The notes beneath the pieces were generated by a model, which saw only the letters and a list, made by a program, of their open reading frames with translations, searched no databases and was not told the DNA's origin. This document shows positions 45,577-54,878 of a stretch of DNA of 64,000 nucleotides, in pieces (the stretch's first letter is position 1; each line of letters begins with the position of its first letter). The stretch comes from Massilia niastensis DSM 21313. Its GTDB lineage: Bacteria > Pseudomonadota > Gammaproteobacteria > Burkholderiales > Burkholderiaceae_D. The stretch covers positions 62,001 to 126,000 of the forward strand of contig NZ_KB908077.1 of assembly GCF_000382345.1 (NCBI RefSeq), read 5' to 3'. The position numbers were made by a program, and so were the translations under genes.

Positions 45577-48488
45577 AGCGCCGCCTGATCGCCGCCGCAG
45601 CCTTCCTCGCCTGCGGCCTGGCCGCCGCCCAGGACACGCCCACGCGCGAGCTGTACATCCGCGGCGCCTTCAACGGCTGGGGCACCGACAACGCCCTCGC
45701 GCACAAGGGCGAGGGCGTGTACCAGGCCGACATCCTGGTCAGCCCCGGCAACCATGCGTTCAAGGTGGGCAGCCGCGACTGGAGCGCCGAGTGGGTGGCC
45801 GACACCGACAGAAGCGTCACCGTGGCGCCCGGTACCGCCTACCGGCTCGAGACCCGGCCCGGACCCGAGGACTACCTGTTCGTGCGCCGGACCGGCACCT
45901 ACCGCTTCACGGTCGACGCCTCGGACCCGGCGGCGCCGGTGCTGCGCGTGGCGCGCCTGCAGGACGCCGCCACGGGACCGACGCTCGATCCGCATGCGGG
46001 ACACGCCGCCAGCGCCACGCTGGACTTCCCGACCTGGGACGGCAAGCGGGAAAGCGCGCGCTTCTCCTCGCCCGACGCGACCGCGGCGCTGCGCCGCTAC
46101 GTCCACTCGACCACCATGAACCTGCGCGACCCGGGTCCGCAGCACAGCGAATACGCCGAGCAGGAAGGCCTGCCGCGCGTGCGCAGCGGGAACCTGGCCT
46201 TCGACGCCCTGTTCGCGCTGGCCGGCGCCGAGATGCGCCTGGATTCGGTCAGCCAGATCAAGGACGGCAACTACAACGGCGCCGCCCCGGTTCCCTGCGT
46301 ATGCTTCGAGACCGGCGAGAAGTGGCACTACGTGTGGACCCGCGACCTGTCGTATGCGGCCGACCTGGGCCTGGCCCTGCTCGACCCGCAACGGGTGCGC
46401 AACTCGCTCGACTTCAAGCTATCCGGCCTGCGCCAGGGCGTGGCGAAGGCCCCGCAGGTGGCCGGCAGCGCGGATGGCCTGCAGATCGTGCAGGACACCG
46501 GCAGCGGCGGCAGCTGGCCGGTCAGCACCGACCGCGTCACCTGGGCCTTCGCCGCCGAGGAAGTGCTGCGCACCCTGCCCGCCGCCGAGCGCGCGCCCTT
46601 CGCCCGGCGCGCCCTGACGGCGCTGGTGAACACGATCGAGAACGACCGCATCGCGGCCTTCGACCCGGCCAGCGGCCTGTATACAGGCGAACAATCCTTC
46701 CTCGACTGGCGCGACCAGAGCTATGCCGCCTGGATCCCGGGCGACCTGGCCTCGATGGCCAGGAGCAAGTCGCTGTCGACCAACGTCGGCCACTACCAGG
46801 CGCTGCGCCTGGCCGCGCGCCTGGCGCGCGAGCACGGCGACGCCGCCCGCGGGCGCCGCTACGACGGCTGGGCCGATGCGCTCAAGCGCGCCATCAACAG
46901 CCAGCTGTGGCTGGAAGACGCCGGCATGTACAGCAGCCTGACTGCGGCGCATTTCGACGACGCCCCGATGCACAAGTTCGACTGGCTCGGCCAGGCGCTG
47001 GCGATCGTCAGCGGCGTGGCCGACGCGCGCCGCACGCAGAGCATCCTGGCCAGCTATCCGCACGGCCCGATGGGCGCGCCGGTGATCTGGCCGCAGCAGC
47101 AGGGCATGCCGGTGTACCACAACCGCGCCCTGTGGCCCTTCGTCACCGCCTATGGCCTGCGCGCCGCGGTCCAGGGCGGCAATGCCCTCGTGGCCGACGC
47201 CGCCTACGACTCGCTGGTGCGCGGCGCCGCGCTCAACATGTCGAACATGGAAAACCTGGAGTGGCTGTCCGGCCAGCCGCTGCTGCTCGACGAAAAGAAC
47301 CCTGCGCTGATCGGACCGGTCATCAATTCCAGGCGCCAGCTGTGGTCGGTGGGCGCCTACCTCGGCATGGTGGTGAACAACGTGTTCGGCGTTTCCGCCC
47401 TCGACGACGGGATCGCCGTGCGGCCCTTCGTGACCGCGAAGCTGCGGCGCGGGATGTTCGGCGCGGCGCAGGAGATCCTGCTGGCCGACCTGCGCCTGCA
47501 CGGCCGCCGCATCGACGTGCGCGTGCGGCTGCCGCAGGCACGCATGGACAAACGCGAGGGCGAGGGCTATTACCGGGTCGAGCGCATCCTCCTGAACGGC
47601 AAGCCGGCGCAGGACAGGATCCGCCTGGCGCAACTGGCCGACGATAACCAGGTCGAGGTCGTGCTGGGCAGGCTGGAAACCGGGCGGCAGGGCATCCGCC
47701 GCGTGCAGGGCGATCCGTATGCGCCCTCGGGCGCCAGCTTCGGCCCGCGCGAGCCCTCGATCTCCGGGCTGGAGCGCGACGCGCAGGGCCAGGCCAGCCT
47801 GCGCATCGACGGCGGCGGCAACGAGGCCGGCGTCACCTACAACGTTTACCGCGACGGCAAGCCGGTCGCGAACGGGCTGGAGGCCGGCGCCTGGCGCGAC
47901 CGCGCCGCCGGCGCGGCGTCCTGCTATGCGGTCGAAGCGCAGGCGCCCGGCTCGGGCAACCGCAGCCACCACAGCGCGCCGCGCTGCCTCGACGCCGGCA
48001 TCGAGATCCCGGTCACCGATGCGCGCGTGGCCTCGAACCTGCCGGTGAGTCCGCCCAACGCCCGCTTCGCCCAGCCGCACCTGGCGAACTGGGGCAAGCC
48101 GGGCGACCGCTTCGCGGTCGAGCGCATCGCGGTCGCGCAGCCGGGACGCTACCAGGTCCAGGTGCGCTACCACAACGCCGCCAACCAGGTGAACCTGGGC
48201 ATCAGCGGCGGGGTCAAGTGGCTGGCGCTGAAGGATGCCAACGGCAAGGTGGTGGCCCAGGGCGTGATCCAGCTGCCGCATGCGCCGCTGGCCAAGGCCG
48301 ATACGCCGACCGTCTACTCGACGCCGCTGGAAGCGACACTCGGGGCGGGCAGCTACCGGGCCGAGATGAGCGATTTTTATAACATGAGCTACCTGGAGAG
48401 CAACAGCACGTTCAGCGCGGCCGGCGGCGCCGAAGGACCGTCGAACCGCTTCGACGTCTACGGCCTGCGCCTGCTATGGGTCAGGTAA
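45573..48488 (+). CDS. Secreted six-hairpin glycosidase-like protein with N-terminal starch-binding-type domain
   Basis: The 971-residue protein has a signal peptide (LIAAAAFLACGLAAA) and then an early-set domain like those attached to amylases and pullulanases (about 20-105; RELYIRGAFNGWG, YQADILVSPGNHAFKVG). A large (alpha/alpha)6-type catalytic region follows (about 160-680; EKWHYVWTRDLSYAADLGL, SYAAWIPGDLASMARSKS, NMENLEWLSGQP). The C-terminal half has further beta-rich modules ending FDVYGLRLLWVR. I cannot place it firmly in a glycoside hydrolase family; GH15- and GH63-like enzymes share this barrel. Translational coupling to cyclomaltodextrinase indicates it finishes glucan breakdown, perhaps as a glucoamylase-like enzyme. 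Confidence 0.8.
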   Translation: MKRRLIAAAAFLACGLAAAQDTPTRELYIRGAFNGWGTDNALAHKGEGVYQADILVSPGNHAFKVGSRDWSAEWVADTDRSVTVAPGTAYRLETRPGPEDYLFVRRTGTYRFTVDASDPAAPVLRVARLQDAATGPTLDPHAGHAASATLDFPTWDGKRESARFSSPDATAALRRYVHSTTMNLRDPGPQHSEYAEQEGLPRVRSGNLAFDALFALAGAEMRLDSVSQIKDGNYNGAAPVPCVCFETGEKWHYVWTRDLSYAADLGLALLDPQRVRNSLDFKLSGLRQGVAKAPQVAGSADGLQIVQDTGSGGSWPVSTDRVTWAFAAEEVLRTLPAAERAPFARRALTALVNTIENDRIAAFDPASGLYTGEQSFLDWRDQSYAAWIPGDLASMARSKSLSTNVGHYQALRLAARLAREHGDAARGRRYDGWADALKRAINSQLWLEDAGMYSSLTAAHFDDAPMHKFDWLGQALAIVSGVADARRTQSILASYPHGPMGAPVIWPQQQGMPVYHNRALWPFVTAYGLRAAVQGGNALVADAAYDSLVRGAALNMSNMENLEWLSGQPLLLDEKNPALIGPVINSRRQLWSVGAYLGMVVNNVFGVSALDDGIAVRPFVTAKLRRGMFGAAQEILLADLRLHGRRIDVRVRLPQARMDKREGEGYYRVERILLNGKPAQDRIRLAQLADDNQVEVVLGRLETGRQGIRRVQGDPYAPSGASFGPREPSISGLERDAQGQASLRIDGGGNEAGVTYNVYRDGKPVANGLEAGAWRDRAAGAASCYAVEAQAPGSGNRSHHSAPRCLDAGIEIPVTDARVASNLPVSPPNARFAQPHLANWGKPGDRFAVERIAVAQPGRYQVQVRYHNAANQVNLGISGGVKWLALKDANGKVVAQGVIQLPHAPLAKADTPTVYSTPLEATLGAGSYRAEMSDFYNMSYLESNSTFSAAGGAEGPSNRFDVYGLRLLWVR

Positions 48489-49475
48489 TCAGGTAAGCTC
48501 GGCCTCGCCGGCCAGGGGACGGGCCGCCTTGCGCGCCTGTCCCGACACCATCAGCGCCAGCCGTCCTTCCAGCACCCGGAATTCGATCGGCACCGCCATC
48601 TTCGTCACCTCGCCGTCGGTCGCCACCTTGAGGCGCTTGCGCCCGTACAGCGAAGGCGTGCGCACCGTCATGCGCTTGAAGGCGAAGGCGGTCAGGTCGT
48701 CCGCGCCGCCCAGCCTTCCCAGCACGCCGCGCACCAGCAGGCCGAGCAGGCCCAGCTTGCCCATCGGCTTGGGCGCGAGCGCCACCAGCTGGCCCTCCTC
48801 CACCGCCGCGGTCAGCCCTTCCATGCCGACCTGTTCCAGCTGCAGGCGGTTGTTACCGACGAACAGGGTGGTGGTGCGCAGGCGCCGCTCCTTGCCGTCC
48901 AGTTCGAGCGTGATGCGCAGGTGGCGGTGCGGGCGCAGCGCGATCTTGAGGGCGGACAGGAAGGCGACCAGGCGGCTGCGCCCGTACTGGCGCTTGTCGA
49001 TCTCGCGTTCCTCGAGCATCCTCGGATACAGCCCGACGCTGGCGTTCACCAGGAAGATCTTGTTGTTGAGCATACCGACCTGCACCGGCCGTACCTGGGC
49101 GCGCAGCAGCGCATACACGGCCTCGGCCAGGTCTTCGGGAATGCCGTGGGCACGGCCGAAATAATTGAAGGTGCCTTGCGGGAGCACGCCGAACGGACAG
49201 CCGGCCAGCACCGCTTCGTGCGCCACCGTATTGATGGTGCCGTCGCCGCCGGCGGCGACCAGGATGCCGCCGTGGGCCTGGGCGCGCTCGGCCATGCCGC
49301 GCGCGATGTCGCCCAGGCGGCCCGGATCCTCGACCACCTCGAGGTGGCAGGCGCGTCCGGTACTGCCGATCACTTCGACGATCGTCTCCCTGCGCAGTTC
49401 GGTCTCGGCATGGCCCGATCCGGCATTGAGGACGATGAAGAAGGGAGCGTCGCGGGCAGGTTCGTCGGTGGGCAT
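48489..49475 (-). CDS. Diacylglycerol kinase-family lipid kinase (YegS/DAGK-like)
   Basis: The 328-residue cytoplasmic protein has the DAGK catalytic domain (about 10-135): FFIVLNAGSGHAE, AAGGDGTINTVAH (the GGDGT nucleotide motif) and LPQGTFNYFGRAHGIP. A C-terminal beta-sandwich domain follows, with the late DGE motif in ATDGEVTK. It would phosphorylate diacylglycerol or a related lipid. Its stop codon abuts the stop of the six-hairpin gene with no gap. LPQGTFN replaces the usual LPxGTxN with no loss of the key Gly/Thr/Asn. Confidence 0.88.
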   Translation of the reverse strand: MPTDEPARDAPFFIVLNAGSGHAETELRRETIVEVIGSTGRACHLEVVEDPGRLGDIARGMAERAQAHGGILVAAGGDGTINTVAHEAVLAGCPFGVLPQGTFNYFGRAHGIPEDLAEAVYALLRAQVRPVQVGMLNNKIFLVNASVGLYPRMLEEREIDKRQYGRSRLVAFLSALKIALRPHRHLRITLELDGKERRLRTTTLFVGNNRLQLEQVGMEGLTAAVEEGQLVALAPKPMGKLGLLGLLVRGVLGRLGGADDLTAFAFKRMTVRTPSLYGRKRLKVATDGEVTKMAVPIEFRVLEGRLALMVSGQARKAARPLAGEAELT

Positions 49476-49550
49476 TGCGTGTTCGGCATTTCGGAGGTGG
49501 ACATTGACACTGTCATCGTATCACCGGATGCGACGCCATGCGCACGCGGC

Positions 49551-50084
49551 TCAGCCGTTGGGTGGAGGCAGGTCGAGCAGGTAGACGTTGACGGCATCCT
49601 CGCCCGGCGCCAGCGCGGCCAGGCGGTCGAAACGCATGCCCAGCTTCAGCAGCAGCCCGATGGAAGCCCAGTTGCCCGGCGCGGTGATCGCCGCCAGCCT
49701 GCGGATGCCGAGCGCGGCCGCATGCGCGGTCACGGCGCGGCCCGCCTCGATGGCGTAGCCATGGCCGCGAAAGCGCGGCAGGAAGGCATAGCCGATGTCC
49801 ACCTCGTCCAGCAGCTCGCGCTTGATCAGGCCGCTGAGCCCGGCCGGGGCGCCGTCCTCGAGCCGCTCGACCATGTACAGCGAATGGCCGCGTGCGTCCT
49901 GCATCGCGACCGGTCCCTCGCGCAGGGCGCGCCTGGCGTCGTCGAGGGAGCGCAGGCCGCGGTCGCCGATGTGCTCGATGAAATCGGGATCGTTGACCAG
50001 CTCCAGGTAGAACGGCGCGTCGTCCTCGGACAGGGTGCGCAGGCGCAGGCGCCCGGTGCGCAGGATTTCCTTCACCCCCGTCAT
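49551..50084 (-). CDS. GNAT-family N-acetyltransferase (RimJ/RimL-type)
   Basis: The 177-residue protein starts LRTGRLRLRTLSEDDAPFYLEL, typical of the RimJ/RimL-like branch. The acetyl-CoA loop is IGYAFLPRFRGHGYAIEAGRAV (about 100-120), followed by ITAPGNWASIGLLLKLGM. It would acetylate an amine of a protein N-terminus or small molecule; the target is unknown. The start overlaps the stop of the upstream GNAT gene by 4 bp (ATGA). Confidence 0.88.
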   Translation of the reverse strand: MTGVKEILRTGRLRLRTLSEDDAPFYLELVNDPDFIEHIGDRGLRSLDDARRALREGPVAMQDARGHSLYMVERLEDGAPAGLSGLIKRELLDEVDIGYAFLPRFRGHGYAIEAGRAVTAHAAALGIRRLAAITAPGNWASIGLLLKLGMRFDRLAALAPGEDAVNVYLLDLPPPNG

Positions 50085-50608
50085 TCGTCCGCCGTCGGCC
50101 AGTGGTCCGGGTCCTGCAGCAGCTGGTACATCACGTAGGCATCGACATAGCCGAAGCGCTTGTGCCGGAACGCCTTGGGCAGGGTGCCGACGATCGAGAA
50201 GCCCAGCTTTTTCCAGAGCTTGACGGCGGCGGTATTGGTGCTGACCACGTAGTTGAACTGCATGGCCAGGTAGCCCTGGCGGCGCGCCTCCTCGATGCTG
50301 TGCTCGCCCAGCAGGCCTCCCACGCCGGCGCCCTGCGCCGACGGGTTGACCATGAACGAGGCGTTCGCCACGTGGTGGCCGCGCCCGACCTGGTTCGGCA
50401 CCAGCCGGTACATGCCCAGCACCCGGGCGCCGCCCATGGCCGCGACATAGGTGTTCACCCCCGGCCCGAGCCAGTAGTGGTATGCGGCTTCGCGCGAGGT
50501 GGCCGGGGTAAACGTGTAGGACTCCCCAGCGGCGACAAGATCGCTGAAGATACTCCACATCGACTCGAAGTCGGCGTCGGTGGCGGGACGGATCTGGATA
50601 TCGTTCAC
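50081..50608 (-). CDS. GNAT-family N-acetyltransferase
   Basis: The 175-residue product has a full GNAT domain: IQIRPATDADFESMWSIF start, VANASFMVNPSAQGAGVGGLLGEHSIEEA (the Q/R-x-x-G-x-G/A loop is QGAGVG) and NYVVSTNTAAVKLWKKLGF. It is not closely similar to the coupled GNAT downstream, so the pair is not a recent duplication. Substrate unknown. Confidence 0.88.
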   Translation of the reverse strand: MNDIQIRPATDADFESMWSIFSDLVAAGESYTFTPATSREAAYHYWLGPGVNTYVAAMGGARVLGMYRLVPNQVGRGHHVANASFMVNPSAQGAGVGGLLGEHSIEEARRQGYLAMQFNYVVSTNTAAVKLWKKLGFSIVGTLPKAFRHKRFGYVDAYVMYQLLQDPDHWPTADE

Positions 50609-50668
50609 GGCAGCAGGGGCTTTACCGAACTGGAAAGCCTCGTATTCTGCCCCAAACCGCCGGGTTTT

Positions 50669-51961
50669 TCACCTACTGTGTGTAGCTTGGGGTGCTATAC
50701 GGAAATTCACATTGTCTGGGCGTCCGGGCAATTGCAACGAGGCATTGGAACGCGGGGCTTGCGCCACCACCTGGCCCCGGCGCAGCACCATGCGGCGCGC
50801 CGCGCGCAGGCGGATCGCCTCGACCGTGGAACCGGCATCCAGGATCACCAGGTCGGCATGGCAGCCCGGCTCGATGCCGTAGCCGTCGAGCCCGAGGATG
50901 CGCGCCGGCGTCTGCGTGACCGCGAGGAAACACTGGTGCATGGCGTCCAGCCCGGTCATCTGCGCCACGTGCAGGCCCATGTGCGCCACTTCCAGCATGT
51001 CGCCCGATCCCATGCCATACCAGGGGTCGAGCACGCAGTCATGACCGAAGGCAACGTCAACCCCGGCCGCCAGCAGTTCCGGCACCCGGGTCATGCCGCG
51101 CCGCTTGGGATAGCTGTCGTGGCGGCCCTGCAGGGTGATGTTGATGAGCGGATTGGCGATCGCCGCCACGCCGCTCTCGGCGATCAGGGGCAGCAGCTTG
51201 CTCGCGTAGTAGTTGTCCATCGAATGCATCGAGGTCAGGTGCGAGCCCGCCACCCTGCCCTGCAGGCCCAGGCGCTGGGTTTCGAAGGCCAGCGTCTCGA
51301 TGTGGCGCGACATCGGATCGTCGGTCTCGTCGCAATGCATGTCCACCCGCAAGCCTTTTTCGGCAGCGAACTCGCACAGCAGCCGCACCGATTCGGCGCC
51401 CTGCGCCATCGTGCGTTCGAAGTGCGGGATGCCGCCGACCACGTCCACGCCCATCGCGATCGCGCGCCGCAGGTTGCCGAAGGCGCCCGGGCTGCGCAGC
51501 AGGCCATCCTGCGGGAAGGCCACCAGCTGCAGGTCGAGGTAGGGCGCGACGCGGCGCCGCACCTCCAGCAGGGCCTCGACCGCCAGCAGCCGGTCGTCGC
51601 AGATGTCGACATGGGTGCGGATCGCCAGCAGGCCGCGCGCCACCGCCCAGTCGCAATAGCGCAAGGCGCGCTCGACCAGGGCTTCCTGGCTCAGCTGCGG
51701 CTTGAGCTCGCCCCATACGGCGATGCCTTCAAGCAAGGTGCCGCTGCGGTTCACGCGCGGCAAGCCATAGCTGAGCACGGCGTCCATGTGGAAATGGGCG
51801 TCGACGAAGGGCGGGCTGACCAGGTCGCCCTCGGCGTCGATCTCGCGGGCGCCGCGGGCCTGCAAGCCGGGCTGCAGCGCGGCGATGCGTGCGCCCTCGA
51901 TGCCGATGTCGATGCCGCTCTTGCCGTCGGGCAGCGTGGCGTTGCGAATCACGAGATCCAT
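50669..51961 (-). CDS. Cytosine deaminase-like amidohydrolase
   Basis: The 430-residue enzyme belongs to the CodA/TrzC-like amidohydrolases. Metal ligands are visible as DAHFHMD, the later MHCDETDD with His and Glu, the His of GSHLTSMH and Asp in FGHDCVLDPW. In E. coli CodA the last motif reads HDDV; here the second Asp is Cys, so cytosine may not be the substrate. Isocytosine, other pyrimidines or pterins are alternatives. An AGGAGG ribosome site precedes the ATG at 51961. It diverges from the phasin gene. No permease gene is next to it. Confidence 0.85.
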   Translation of the reverse strand: MDLVIRNATLPDGKSGIDIGIEGARIAALQPGLQARGAREIDAEGDLVSPPFVDAHFHMDAVLSYGLPRVNRSGTLLEGIAVWGELKPQLSQEALVERALRYCDWAVARGLLAIRTHVDICDDRLLAVEALLEVRRRVAPYLDLQLVAFPQDGLLRSPGAFGNLRRAIAMGVDVVGGIPHFERTMAQGAESVRLLCEFAAEKGLRVDMHCDETDDPMSRHIETLAFETQRLGLQGRVAGSHLTSMHSMDNYYASKLLPLIAESGVAAIANPLINITLQGRHDSYPKRRGMTRVPELLAAGVDVAFGHDCVLDPWYGMGSGDMLEVAHMGLHVAQMTGLDAMHQCFLAVTQTPARILGLDGYGIEPGCHADLVILDAGSTVEAIRLRAARRMVLRRGQVVAQAPRSNASLQLPGRPDNVNFRIAPQATHSR

Positions 51962-52089
51962 GCAATCCTCCTTGTCTGGTGGAACCCTGATTGTAGCGAT
52001 TTCGTCCACACTCGGGCGGCCCTCCCGTGTGTTAAAACAACTAATGCTGCATCGCAATATTACCCTTGTTAAATACTTCGCATTGTGCA

Positions 52090-52119
52090 TTGCAACACCC
52101 AGCAATCGTGGGATACACT
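52090..52119 (+). promoter_or_regulatory. Probable promoter of the phasin gene
   Basis: TTGCAA (52090-52095) and TACACT (52114-52119) are spaced by 18 bp. TGCA-rich segments around it (CATTGTGCATTGCA, CTGCATCGCAATA) are of the kind bound by PhaR in other species, but no defined site is claimed. Confidence 0.5.
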
Positions 52120-52163
52120 AGACGATATTGCAGTGCGCCATATTTGACCGACAAGGAAATCTC

Positions 52164-53030
52164 ATGACCTCAATTCCAGAGCAATTGTCCGCAGCACGCA
52201 CCGCCCAGCTGGAGGCACAGTTTGCCCTATTCCGTACCCTGACCACCCAGGCGCTCGACAACGCCAGCAAGGTCGTTGCGCTCAACCTTTCCGCCTCGCG
52301 CGACTCGGTCGAACGTTCTTCGAACGCGGTGCGCCAGCTGTTTTCCGCCACCAACCCGAGCGACCTGCTTGAACTGCGCTCGCATGCCGAAGAGCAATTC
52401 CGCAGCCTCTTCGCCTACAGCCGCGAACTGTTCAGCATCGCCAGCAGCGCCCAGGCCTACGTGGTGCGTCCGGAAGTCTTCGGCGCCGCGACGCTGGCCG
52501 CGCCCTTCTCCGCGCCTGCACCTGCAGCGGATGCCGCCTCTGCCGCCGCCGAGGCCGTCACGGCCGCCGCCGCCCCAGTCGAGCGCGCCGTGGCCGAGGT
52601 GACCGAGCCGGTCGCCGAGGCAGCGTCCAGGAGCGTGGCCGATACCGTGTCCGAAGCGGCGCAAGCCGTGGCCGAGGCCAGCGAACCGGCTGTCGAAGCC
52701 GTGTCCAGCACGGTCCAGGCCGAAGCCCAGGCGGCCGCCGAGGCCGTCGAGGCCGTGGCCGAGAAGGCGGCCGAAGCGGCCGGCGCTCCTGCCGATGCGC
52801 CCGCAGCCCCGGTCCAGGAACCCGTGGTCGCCGAGGAACCCGTGGTGGCCGTGGAAGCGGTCGCAGCGGTCGACGAGCCGATCCCGGTCGCTCGCCAGAA
52901 GCCGGTCGCCAAGGCCGCCGGCAAAGGCGTGTCGAAAGCCTCGGTGGTGCCGCATCCGGCCTCCGCGCCGGTCTCGGCCTCCGCACGGGCGCCGAAGGTC
53001 GACCTGGCTTCGCACAAGCGCAAGAAATAA
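52164..53030 (+). CDS. Phasin family protein with long Ala/Glu/Val-rich tail
   Basis: The 288-residue protein has an N-terminal phasin domain (about 1-110). MTSIPEQLSAARTAQLEAQF and ALDNASKVVALNLSASRDSVERSS are the typical amphipathic helices that coat polyhydroxyalkanoate granules. The C-terminal 180 residues are of low complexity, mostly Ala, Val and Glu with Pro, ending in a basic SHKRKK. Phasins of this type are usually about 180-200 residues, so the tail is unusually long; it resembles PAKKK-type tails that bind DNA. The ATG at 52164 follows AAGGAAA. Monocistronic, with its own terminator. Confidence 0.88.
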   Translation: MTSIPEQLSAARTAQLEAQFALFRTLTTQALDNASKVVALNLSASRDSVERSSNAVRQLFSATNPSDLLELRSHAEEQFRSLFAYSRELFSIASSAQAYVVRPEVFGAATLAAPFSAPAPAADAASAAAEAVTAAAAPVERAVAEVTEPVAEAASRSVADTVSEAAQAVAEASEPAVEAVSSTVQAEAQAAAEAVEAVAEKAAEAAGAPADAPAAPVQEPVVAEEPVVAVEAVAAVDEPIPVARQKPVAKAAGKGVSKASVVPHPASAPVSASARAPKVDLASHKRKK

Positions 53031-53076
53031 TCCTGGCAACTTGCGGGCTGCGCCCGCTGGCCAAAACTACTACACT

Positions 53077-53104
53077 AGCGGGCTTCGGCCCGCTTTTGTT
53101 TTTC
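53077..53104 (+). terminator. Intrinsic terminator of the phasin gene
   Basis: AGCGGGC-TTCG-GCCCGCT with a stable UUCG tetraloop is followed by TTTGTTTTT. Confidence 0.93.
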
Positions 53105-53126
53105 GGGCGCACTCCAAGGAATTTCA

Positions 53127-54878
53127 ATGAGTCTGGCAAGGCTGATCGGCGGATTCGTCCGCCGGCACTGGCAATCCTATGCCTCGTCGGCAGTGATGCT
53201 GGTCGGCGTGGCCATCTGCACGGTGCTGATCCCGCGCAAGGTGGGCGCCCTGATCGACGGCCTGGCGGCGCACCGCCTGGGCGAACACGAGCTGCTGATC
53301 GGCCTGTTCCAGCTGCTCGGGCTGGGCCTGGCGATCTATGCGCTGCGGGTCGGCTGGCGCATCCGGCTGTACACGGCCGCCTACAAGCTCGGGGTCGAGC
53401 TGCGCACCCGCCTGTATGCACGCCTGGCGGCCCAGGGGCCGGCCTTCTACCAGCGCCAGCGCACCGGCGACCTGATGGCGCTCGCCACCAACGACGTCGA
53501 CGCCATCGAGATGGCGGCCGGCGAGGCGATGCTGGCCGGTTTCGACGGCACCCTGACCCTGGTGATGGTGCTGGGCATCATGACGCTCGGCGTCGACTGG
53601 CGCCTGGCCACCATCGCCCTGCTGCCCTTCCCGCTGATGGCGCTCGCCTTCTGGCGCATCTCCTCGCACATCCATACCGCCGAGGGCGACGCGCTGAAGC
53701 GCTTCTCGGCCCTCAACGACCATGTGCAGGAATCGCTGTCCGGCGTGCGCACCCTGCGCGCGCTCGGCCTGGAACGGCGCAGCGCGCAGCAGTTCGGCGA
53801 ACTGGCCGGCCACGCGGCGGCGGCCAGCCTGAGCGCCCAGAAATGGGAAGCCGCCTACGAGCCGGCGGTCGGCCTGACCCTGACCGCCGCCACCGGGCTC
53901 ACGCTCGGACTGGGCGGCTACCTGGTCTGGCACGGCGAACTCACGGTCGGCGCGCTGACCAGCTTCTCGATGTACCTGGGCCAGCTGATCTGGCCGATGT
54001 TCGCCGCCGGCTGGGTGCTGTCGCTGATCGAGCGCGGCCGCGCCGGCCTGGCGCGCCTGCAGCCGCTGCTGGAAGCGCCGCTGAGCGTGGAAGACAAGGG
54101 CGCGCTCGAGCAGGTCGGCAAGGGCCCGCTGGTGGTCGATGGCGTCACGTTCTCCTACCAGCAGCAGGAAAAGCCGGCGCTGGACCGGGTGTCGCTCACC
54201 CTCGAACCCGGCCAGACGCTGGGACTGGTGGGACCGACCGGTTCCGGCAAGTCGACCCTGCTGCGCGTGCTGATGCGCCAGGCCACGCCGCAGCAGGGCC
54301 GGGTCGGCTGGGCCGGCCATCCGCTCGACGCCTACCGGCTGGCGGCGCTGCGCGCCGCGACCAGCTGGGTGCCGCAGGAATCCTTCCTGTTCTCGGCCAC
54401 GATCGCCGAGAACATCGCGCTGGCGCGTCCGGGCGCCTCGCGCGCCGAGATCGAACAGGCGGCGAACATGGCGGCGATCCACGACGACATCCTGCGCTTC
54501 CCGCACGGCTACGACACCCCGGTCGGCGAAAAGGGCATCACGCTCTCGGGCGGCCAGCGCCAGCGGGTGGCGATCGCGCGTTCGCTGCTGGCCGACAGCC
54601 CCCTGCTGCTGCTCGACGACGCCCTGTCGGCGGTCGACACCGGCACCGAGACCCGCATCCTCGAACACCTGGAGGAGCTGCGCCGCGAACGGCCGGAACG
54701 CGCGGCCATCATCGCCAGCCACCGCCTGTCGGCGGTGGCCGGGGCCGACCGCATCATCGTGCTGCGCGACGGGCATATCGCCGAATCGGGCACCCACGAC
54801 GAACTGCTGCTGCTGGACGGCTGGTACGCCAGCCAGTGGCGCTACCAACAACTGGAGGCCAGCCTTGAAGCCAGCTGA
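53127..54878 (+). CDS. ABC exporter half-transporter, MdlA-like
   Basis: The 583-residue product has an N-terminal six-helix exporter domain (about 1-310) and a nucleotide-binding domain with Walker A GPTGSGKST, signature LSGGQRQR, Walker B LLLLDDALSAVD and an H-loop His in ASHRLS. In Walker B the catalytic Glu position is Asp (LLLDDA), so this subunit probably carries the degenerate ATP site of a heterodimer with the next protein. Substrate unknown (drugs or lipids in relatives). The following gene starts inside its last codons. Confidence 0.92.
   Translation: MSLARLIGGFVRRHWQSYASSAVMLVGVAICTVLIPRKVGALIDGLAAHRLGEHELLIGLFQLLGLGLAIYALRVGWRIRLYTAAYKLGVELRTRLYARLAAQGPAFYQRQRTGDLMALATNDVDAIEMAAGEAMLAGFDGTLTLVMVLGIMTLGVDWRLATIALLPFPLMALAFWRISSHIHTAEGDALKRFSALNDHVQESLSGVRTLRALGLERRSAQQFGELAGHAAAASLSAQKWEAAYEPAVGLTLTAATGLTLGLGGYLVWHGELTVGALTSFSMYLGQLIWPMFAAGWVLSLIERGRAGLARLQPLLEAPLSVEDKGALEQVGKGPLVVDGVTFSYQQQEKPALDRVSLTLEPGQTLGLVGPTGSGKSTLLRVLMRQATPQQGRVGWAGHPLDAYRLAALRAATSWVPQESFLFSATIAENIALARPGASRAEIEQAANMAAIHDDILRFPHGYDTPVGEKGITLSGGQRQRVAIARSLLADSPLLLLDDALSAVDTGTETRILEHLEELRRERPERAAIIASHRLSAVAGADRIIVLRDGHIAESGTHDELLLLDGWYASQWRYQQLEASLEAS

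Noticed and set aside
49505..49515. Palindrome TGACACTGTCA upstream of the lipid-kinase gene
   Set aside because: It is short (5-1-5), occurs once, and lacks a matching promoter arrangement, so a chance dyad is the simpler reading.
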